In this document: piece by piece, positions 57,237 to 64,000 of the stretch | Position numbering within the stretch: the first letter of the stretch is position 1 | Layout of the letters: each line of letters starts with the position of its first letter | Source: Trichomonas vaginalis G3 | Taxonomy: Eukaryota > Parabasalia > Trichomonadida > Trichomonadidae | Length of the DNA: 64,000 bases | Reading direction: 5' to 3' | NCBI RefSeq assembly: GCF_026262505.1 | Contig: NC_067207.1 | Span: 3,480,252-3,544,251, forward strand | Notes under the pieces: model-generated | Database searches by the model: none | What the model saw: the letters and a program-made list of their open reading frames with translations, nothing else | What the model was told of the DNA's origin: nothing | Made by a program: the position numbers and the translations under genes

Positions 57237-60200
57237 ATGAGTATAGCTGCATATGCGTATGAAGCTGACAGAGCTAAACGTTTATATTTTGGTCAATACT
57301 CTCTCACACTTACTGACAAATATATTGTTATCACTGATGGAAATACTGAGAAATACATAACATGGAAGGACTATGAAAAGTTTGACCCTATTTTAACTCC
57401 ATGTACTATGCCGTTTATAAAGGACGGTGAAATTATTGAAAAAGATAATACAACCGTATATAGGTCTGTTTATGAAGCATTAGAATATATGTTGAATCAT
57501 AACCCAAAAAGATTTGACCCAAGCACTACACCATGTGCAATGCCTTTTATTAAGGACGGTGAAATCGTAAGAGTTCCGGATTCAACGGTTTACACAGCTG
57601 TTCAAAACAGTTTACAAAACATTTTAGCGAATATCTTTAATTCAGAAACTACAGAAATAAAATTACCATATATAACAGATGCTAAAGAAATTAAATCAAA
57701 AACGACAACATTATTTACGTCACTTAATGATTTAATGACTTATATCATTAATATTCCTGCACCAACTACAGCATTTGATCCAAACTCGACGGTTTGCAGT
57801 GTACCTTTCATAAATGACAGTTCATTAATTACTTTAAGGGATTCGACAGTAAATGAATCATTAAAGGCGTCATTAATGAAAATCATTGATTTTAATTCAT
57901 TCACGAATACATATAATTCATTCATTAATGTTTCATATGCTTCTAAAGAAGGTGAGCCAAAAACTATCGATAAAGCGGTGTATGAAATAAAAGCATCAAC
58001 GACGAAATTGAATTCGTTAACTTTTGACGGTGATAGTTTCGTTAATGACATAACATCGGGGAAAACAATTTTAACGAAAGAATACTTAAAATCTCATGTT
58101 AGTGAGTTCGTTGAAATTGAAAAAGAAGGTGGAATTAAGTTCGATCCACTGAATTTCATTTTCAGCTTAGCGAATGCGGGTGTTAGTTTCGCTGAATGGA
58201 CAACTATACAGAGTGAAATAAATGCAATATGGACGTTTTTGGGGTCAAAAGCGGGAATGGGTGAGCTTGTAAATGCTGCAAGAACATTAGGTGAAACAGG
58301 AAATTTTGTAGATGGTTTTAAAAGACTTGTTTCAAATGTTTTAACAAACACAAAGAAATTATTTAGATATACCGTACATAACGGACGGATTTTCGAACAG
58401 ATAGCAACAAACCCTCCGGTTATGGCTGCGTTGATGATGGTTAGAGATATAAAACCACGTAACGACGGGAACGAAGAACATGAACAACAGGATACTGGTC
58501 GGGTTATTCGAGACATTAAAAACGTGTATCCTGAAGTTATTGATTTATTTAGAGGAGTTAATGATTCAATTTCAAAACATTCTATAACCCTCGATGAAGA
58601 GAATAAATTAACAGATTATATATTCGTCATTATTGCAGAATTAATGAAGAGAATAAATGAAAAAGGAATTGGTGATATCATTAATGTCAGCGATGTAATG
58701 ATGAAAAGAAATTTTGACTCATTATTTACAAAACCGAAAACAGAATATAGTCTTTATGACGTAATTACCGAATTAATGAAAAAGATTAATGATAATAAGA
58801 GTTCTGGCGGAAGAGTTGAATTAGAAGTGAATGAGATGAATGAGAAATTAGCCGAAAAAGCAGATAAAAACCACGTTCATTATATAACTTCAGACGAACA
58901 GATTATAACGGACTACCATGGATATTTAACACGAACTGAAGAAGAAGTGAAGACGGAAGATGTTAATGAAAGAAGATATAAATTCATTCGTGCTAAAGGT
59001 TATGACATAAGCTGTACTGTACATTATGACACGGGTAAAGCGCTAGAAGCATTTGGTTATAACAATGAAATTTATGCTTCATACTTCTTTGTTAACGGTG
59101 TATTAGTTGAACCAAGATTTACATTGAGAGTTAAGGCAAAAATAACTTTTGAAGATGCTATTAAAAGTAAAGCTGACAAAGATGAACTTGACGCAACGAA
59201 CAAAGTTTTGAAATCTCATAAACACAATATCTCCGATATAAATGAACTTCAAGCTACATTAGACAGTAAAGCCGACAAGAACCATACACATAAATCCTTC
59301 ACTACTGTTAGAGCAGACGACATAATATTGAACTATACCCTTGGTTCAAGTGCACCTTTAGAGAATCCAAGTACAAGCGTAAAAGATACACTAAACTCCT
59401 TAATAGTAAATGTATGAACATTGAAGGTCATGTCAGAAACTTTGAAACACATGAACTACCAGCAATGTTAGATAAAAAAGCAGATAAAGAACATACACAT
59501 AAATCCTTCACTACTGTTAGAGCAGACGACATAATATTGAACTATGATTTGGGTTCAAGTGCACCTTTAGAGAATCCAAGTACAAGCGTAAAAGATACAC
59601 TAAACTCCTTAAATAGTAAATGTATGAACATTGAAGGTCATGTCAGAAACTTTGAAACACATGAACTACCAGCAATGTTAGATAAAAAAGCAGTAAAGAA
59701 CATACACATAAATCCTTCACTACTGTTAGAGCAGACGACATAATATTGAACTATGATTTGGTTCAAGTGCACCTTTAGAGAATCCAAGTACAAGCGTAAA
59801 AGATACTCTTAACAATTTAGATAACAGTTGCAGGAATATCGAAGGTCATGCCAGAAACTTTGAAAGCATATGAACTACCAGCAATGTTAGATAAGAAAGC
59901 AGACAAAACAGAGCTTCAAACATTAAAGACTGAAATACTTCAAACATTATATCCTATAGGCTCTATTTATACGTCAATGAACTCAACAATCCAGAAACAG
60001 TTTTAGGTTTTGGTACGTGGGAACAGATTGTAGACAAATTCTTATACTGTGCTAGATATTCAAAGCAAACAGGAGGTTCGAAGAAAATTAAAGAAGCAAA
60101 CCTTCCACCGCACACTCATACAGGAACTACAAACACAACAGGTAATCATTCACATTCAATAACAAAAAGAGGTTATACAAATCTTGCAGCAGGTTCGGAT

Positions 60201-60470
60201 AGACAGGGAATGCATAGATATGATATTTCAAGTGACCAGTAGATTCAAGCGCAGGTATTTTCTGTGGAACCACAGGAAATCATTCACACACTTTCACAAC
60301 AAATCCAACAGGCTCGGGTGAAGATTATATGCCACCATTTGGACTATATTCGCATGGTACCGCGTTCAATGAACGCGCTTGAGCCTAGAATAAATCTTTT
60401 AACTTTACATAAAATGAGCTTGAAAGAAGTATTCGAACAAATCCATGGAGGTCATTTAAGAAGTTCATGA
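57237..60470 (+). pseudogene. Maverick long fibre-like protein with repeats and tail-collar-like end, broken
   Basis: Part of the right Maverick. The first third has three repeats of about 60 residues built on F(D/N)P..T.C..PFI.D; the middle is helical; then come repeats containing KADKNHTHKSFTTVRADDII. The distal part resembles phage tail-fibre/collar domains: YPIGSIYTSMN, GFGTWEQI, LPPHTHTGTTN, GNHSHTF. The protein probably forms a trimeric receptor-binding spike. The distal part is broken in several places. Confidence 0.65.
59292..59720 (+). repeat. About 200-bp tandem repeats in the fibre-like region
   Basis: The block ATAAATCCTTCACTACTGTT ... GCAATGTTAGATAAAAAAGC recurs at intervals of about 200 bp starting near 59285, 59500 and 59705, with a partial further copy to about 59885. 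The copies are almost identical, so they arose recently. Confidence 0.85.
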
Positions 60471-61160
60471 AGCTGCAAAGAGTTGGGGATTTACTACAGA
60501 GCTGAAGTGAAAAGGTTCTTTGACAAAAATGTTGTACATCAAACAAAAATAAACCCTTACGACTACTTTTTACCAATTTACTCCAATACTCCTGACGCAT
60601 ACCAATTTGACACTCTCATTCAAAGCAGAAAAGGAGACATAAACCATTCCTCATCTTCATTAATGTTAACACTCGTAAAGCATATGCATATCCAATGAAA
60701 AATAAAGGAACTCGTGAAGTGTTAAGAGTTTTACAAAAGTTTGTAGCAGAACATAGCCCAAGTACTTTAACATCAGACCAAGACAGTGCATACCTCAGCA
60801 ATGAAATCACAGATTTTCTCATTAAGCATAAACATACTCACTACACTACTGAAGACCATAACCATAAATACTCAGCATCATAAACGCTTCATAAGAACGC
60901 TCAGAGATTTAAACCAAGAGCGAGACTTTACCGAAGAAACAATGAAACATTTTCTCGAAGTATATAATTCCTCAACACATTCTACAACAGGGCATACACC
61001 AAATTCAATGACACAACAACAAGAAGAAAAGTATATACAAAAGAAACGAAGCCAAACACAAAATATCAGAAATTCAACACAATTTACCCTCATTCCTGGT
61101 ACAAAAGTTCGTGTAGTTCTTGACAACAAGCCGTTGACAAAGAAACGTAAGGTTAAGTAG
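60430..61160 (+). pseudogene. Maverick integrase (retroviral-type), broken
   Basis: Integrase part of the right Maverick. Pattern: AYQFDTLIQSRKGD for the first acidic site, LTSDQDSAYLSNEITDFL for the second, and HNHKYS ... RFIRTLRD for the third region, then YNSSTHSTTGHTPN. A basic C-terminal end follows (PLTKKRKVK). It differs clearly from the integrase of the left Maverick. Broken. Confidence 0.75.
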
Positions 61161-61665
61161 AAACTATTATATCGTAGACTCTACGCAAGGTAATGGATAT
61201 CTATAAAAGCTGCTGACGACTTCTTGCGTTTTACCCTCGTCACAAATTAGTCGAAAGTAGTAATGGAAAACTTGCTGAAACCATTGACGAAGCAAAGCGA
61301 GGAGTGGTTATTGAAATACTTGCTATAACATAAACGATGACACTTATAAAGTAAGATATGAAGGAGGCGTTGAAGATGTTATACATCTAAGAACTTGAGA
61401 GAGTCAAAGCCAACACATCTGGAGACCAATTAGAGGCGGGAGTACTGGAAAGACAAAAATAAGCCAGAAAGAATAAGAAAATTCTCTTAAACTTTTTCAT
61501 TAGATGTAAATCAGACATGAATGAGAACAGTATGATATCATTAATGGTACCATTATTTTAACATAAAAACGCAAAGCGGCGAGGACGACGTCCATGACAA
61601 AAAATATAATTTAGGTGAAGAGGTAAGATCTCACCTTTTTTTCACTGTTTTTTCACCTCGTGAAT
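61160..61665 (+). other. Degenerate stretch after the integrase
   Basis: Fragmentary coding-like sequence without a long frame, then AT-rich DNA ending in the second GGTRAGATCTCACC motif (61622-61635). Some words suggest the usual chromodomain-like tail of Maverick integrases, but I cannot support it. Confidence 0.35.
61622..61635. promoter_or_regulatory. GGTAAGATCTCACC palindrome, copy 2
   Basis: Same motif and flanks (TTAGGTGAAG before, TTTTTCACC after) as at 52558, one base off perfect symmetry. Confidence 0.7.
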
Positions 61666-61739
61666 TTTCATGAATTCTCTTAAGATAGAAAAAATAAAGT
61701 TAGTTTTATTTTTATTTATTTTTATTTTGTATAAAGATA

Positions 61740-62660
61740 TGATTTCAACAATCGGCACAACAACAATTCAAACAACTACAGCACCAAACTCGCTAGTCAT
61801 GAATCCTACGTCAATGTTGGTAGAGATGAAAAGCTTTATTCCTTCTTCATATACTTTTGAAACAGAAATCCAGAAGATAAAGCAAGAACTTTTAACAAGT
61901 AATTTAGACTGTAGTGCGAAAGATGAAACAAATGAACAGTATCTTTATGAAATGGAGGACCTAATCGACCATTGCCTAAACTACCTGAAATTCAGCAGCA
62001 AAAACTAACTATTCCTGAATTCGACGAAATTGAAGTCAAAGCAACTGACTCAGTAGAAATTAAGAAATTCATACGTAAAGTAAATTATGAATTCCTTGGT
62101 TTTCATTGCAACCATAAAGTTATGGACAAAGATTGCGACATGGTTTATAAAAATATTTCTGACCTTTAAATCCGAAGAATTTAAGACATACGATAACTTT
62201 GTTTCATTAGTTGCAAAATGTGTATGGCAGATAAGAGATAAAGATAGAAGAGGTAAGGTATGGAATGAACAGATAAGACCCGCTATGTTTGAGATGAAGA
62301 GAGCAATTGACGCTTTAGTTATTTTAGCTGGTAATGTTTCAATGTATAACGCAAAACGATGCCGCAATGTTCAAAATGTAAAGCAGCAATAAGAAAATAT
62401 AACTACTCAGTCAAAGAGATAGAAAGAATGCGAAACGACTATGCAGACTTAAAGAAAGAAGCAGAAACCCAGCAGAAGATAAAATGGATATGTTGACATT
62501 TCTTAATAAAAACTATCCAACAGCAGAAGATTTCCTTCTGTCTGACGTCAAGAAGAAATATAAAGAAACCTTCGGCATTGTTAAAACTTTTGATGTACTA
62601 AAAGAAGAAATAAAGCTACGAAATTGTTTAGGATTTCAATATACATCGTACAATTCATGA
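61740..62660 (+). pseudogene. Maverick helical/coiled-coil protein region, broken
   Basis: Part of the right Maverick. Thr-rich N-terminus (TIGTTTIQTTTAPNS), then long charged helices (YTFETEIQKIKQELLTSN). Preceded by the leader AAATAAAGTTAGTTTTATTT that is also found before the coiled-coil genes at 63.45 kb and 4.14 kb. Function unknown. Broken. Confidence 0.45.
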
Positions 62661-62702
62661 AAAACGCTTGTGAAAAATTAGGTGAAAAAACAGGTGAAAA
62701 AC

Positions 62703-62716
62703 GGTGAGATCTCACC
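62703..62716. promoter_or_regulatory. GGTGAGATCTCACC palindrome, copy 3
   Basis: Perfect palindrome in a GGTGAA-rich setting, just upstream of the KilA-N/T5orf172 gene. Confidence 0.7.
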
Positions 62717-62795
62717 TCTTCACCTCAACATTATTTTTATTGAATCAGCACAAAAATAATGAATTTCATTAGTTATTTTGTATGTAAAACAGTAA

Positions 62796-63404
62796 TGACA
62801 AACATTGAGTTTGAAACAGTTAGAAAGATAGAACAATGACACCAAAGTGGTTAGAATAGGTGATTTAAACGTAAGATACTCAAGAAAATACAACAAATAT
62901 TCTTTGTCAGACATTATATCCATCTGGAAAGAAAACAAACGACTGGGTTAGAAATGCTTCAACTCAGAAAATTTTGACAAGAAATCCTGAGCTTATGATA
63001 TCAGTAGCATTTCATGGAACAAGAGCATATCTTATAGACAAAAGTCTTATACCAATAGTTTGTTTATGGTTAGACCCAGTTGTTGGATATAACTTCATAA
63101 CATATGGTTCATTCGATACGGAACGTTGCAGTGAAGGCTTACTTTACATCGTTCAGAACCGAAGGACTTCAACACAAAAAGATATAAGATAGGAAGGACA
63201 TATAATTATAACTCAAAGATATGACAGTACAGTCAATAGAGTCAAGGTTGTGTTTGTTAATGATATGAGAGCTGCTGAAACAAAACTGCTTGAAGTTTTG
63301 GAGAAAATGTATGGTGCTCCCACGAAAGTAAAGAAACGTTTGAAGTAGATGAGATAGATAAAGCTATAAAATTATTTGACGAAGTTGCTGAAAAATACAT
63401 GTAA
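62796..63404 (+). pseudogene. Maverick KilA-N plus T5orf172 (GIY-YIG-like) protein, broken
   Basis: Part of the right Maverick. The first half fits a KilA-N DNA-binding domain (WVRNASTQKILTRNP, GTRAYLIDKSLIPIVCLWLDP). The second half fits T5orf172/MUG113, a GIY-YIG-nuclease relative (GLLYIVQ, YKIGR, VVFVNDMRAAE, KLLEVLEKMYGAP). This pairing is common in large DNA viruses. The second half is also present at 3796-4100. Broken. Confidence 0.6.
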
Positions 63405-63435
63405 AGCGTTTATTTTTGGTCTTTTGTGAAGTCAG

Positions 63436-63495
63436 AAAATAAAGTTAGTTTTATTTTTATTTATTTTTTTTATTTTGTAATGTAAGACAGTAATG
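63436..63495 (+). promoter_or_regulatory. Shared AT-rich leader of Maverick genes
   Basis: AAAATAAAGTTAGTTTTATT followed by T-rich sequence and GTAAGACAGTAATG directly precedes the start. Nearly the same block occurs at 4135-4177 and 61687-61740, and a weaker form at 62757-62797, so it is probably the family's promoter. Confidence 0.6.
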
Positions 63496-64000
63496 ACAAC
63501 ATCAGAGAACACAACAACAGTTATAGTCCATGAAGCTATAAATGAAGAATACGAGTACATACAGTATAACAAACAGTTACGTCTCATTCGTTCAGTCAAA
63601 GATGACATGTACCAAATGCAAAGTATAATGAATGCCTTCGTTCTACAAAGCAAGCATATCATTGGTTTGAAAACCAACAGACAAAAGAACTTTTAGAAGA
63701 ATTTCCTCATATGATTGCTTCCCTCGGAAAACCGAGAGAAGAGATTCCGTATGAAAATCGCAAGAATTTGGCTCCTGGTTTGAAAGGTTATTATGTTCAA
63801 AGACTTTTAGTAAACGCTGTAGCAATATGGTTCACCCTCGTTAATGCTTGTTATATTTTCATGATGTTAGATGAACTATATAAAGCAGAACGTGAAGAGA
63901 TGGAAAAGAAACTTCAAGCAAAAGATGAAGTCATTGAAGCAAAAGACAAAAGCATACAGAAAAGAATACCGCGTTCGGTACAAAAGGAAAGGAAAAGAGT
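63493..64000 (+). pseudogene. Maverick coiled-coil protein region, runs off the window
   Basis: Part of the right Maverick, related to 4177-4449. N-terminal helical part (HEAINEEYEYIQYNKQLRLI) and a later charged coiled coil (ELYKAEREEMEKKLQAKDEV) like the tails of viral KilA-N proteins. A hydrophobic stretch (AIWFTLVNACYIFMML) could span a membrane. Broken. Confidence 0.5.

Larger units (their letters stand above)
52087..64000. mobile_element. Maverick/Polinton element of a second family, broken, partial (right copy)
   Basis: A virus-like Maverick fossil running past the window end. Parts include small virion-type proteins, penton-like jelly-roll proteins, a packaging ATPase, a long fibre-like protein, a retroviral-type integrase and a KilA-N/T5orf172 protein. 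It is broken in roughly ten places; several parts look whole. Genes on both strands are tightly packed. Its left limit is uncertain (between 51.85 and 52.16 kb), and no polymerase lies in the window. Near identity of one stretch to the left Maverick (3796-4449) suggests recent activity of this family. Confidence 0.85.

Noticed and set aside
1-64000. rRNA genes, snRNAs, riboswitches
   Set aside because: No conserved rRNA or snRNA core sequences were recognised; riboswitch-type folds were not seen.

Overview
The window reads as AT-rich nuclear DNA of a trichomonad, most likely Trichomonas vaginalis or a very close relative. Evidence: two nearly identical mariner copies of the Tvmar1 type, pieces of two Maverick/Polinton families, an ankyrin protein with a trichomonad-type N-terminal domain, a tRNA-Tyr(GUA) with a short intron, and long host genes with no recognisable introns. 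I identified everything by reading motifs; no database was searched.

Layout. 1-11.65 kb: a broken Maverick, cut by the window start (capsid, ATPase, integrase, family-B DNA polymerase remains), with a fragment of a second Maverick family inside it. 11.9-25.3 kb: host genes, namely a front-truncated ankyrin gene, an importin-alpha-like ARM gene with a frameshift, a full-length PPDK-like protein whose catalytic residues are largely replaced, a DUSP/USP ubiquitin protease, a small coiled-coil protein and an unknown 568-aa protein. 25.93-38.18 kb: a nest of transposons that I interpret as one 12.25-kb Mutator-like element (MULE). It has about 470-bp diverged terminal inverted repeats and an exact 10-bp target duplication (GAAATGAAAA). 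Its transposase gene was split by a 1.84-kb hAT-like non-autonomous element (8-bp duplication CTGCTAAA). A pogo-like element and a mariner lie inside the same unit, with three satellite arrays. 38.4-48.5 kb: a karyopherin-beta-like exportin/importin, a second MULE-type non-autonomous element (41.70-43.13 kb, exact 10-bp duplication) carrying a three-way-junction palindrome and a 120-bp tandem array, an SNF1/AMPK-like kinase, tRNA-Tyr, a small unknown gene and a ubiquilin-like UBL-UBA gene with an in-frame TGA. 48.59-49.89 kb: a mariner copy with an intact transposase. 51.3-51.85 kb: three 68-nt hairpins with compensatory arm changes, plus a fourth hairpin. 52.1-64 kb: a second, broken Maverick of another family, running off the window end (ATPase, penton-like proteins, tail-fibre-like protein, integrase, KilA-N/T5orf172 protein).

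The host genes are unrelated housekeeping or regulatory genes on both strands, each with its own promoter; there is no operon. Initiator-like TCATTT elements sit just upstream of two of them. The strongest new observations are the reconstruction of the 12.25-kb MULE nest, the three-way-junction element with its alternating 120-bp array, the covarying 68-nt hairpins, and the catalytically degenerate PPDK.
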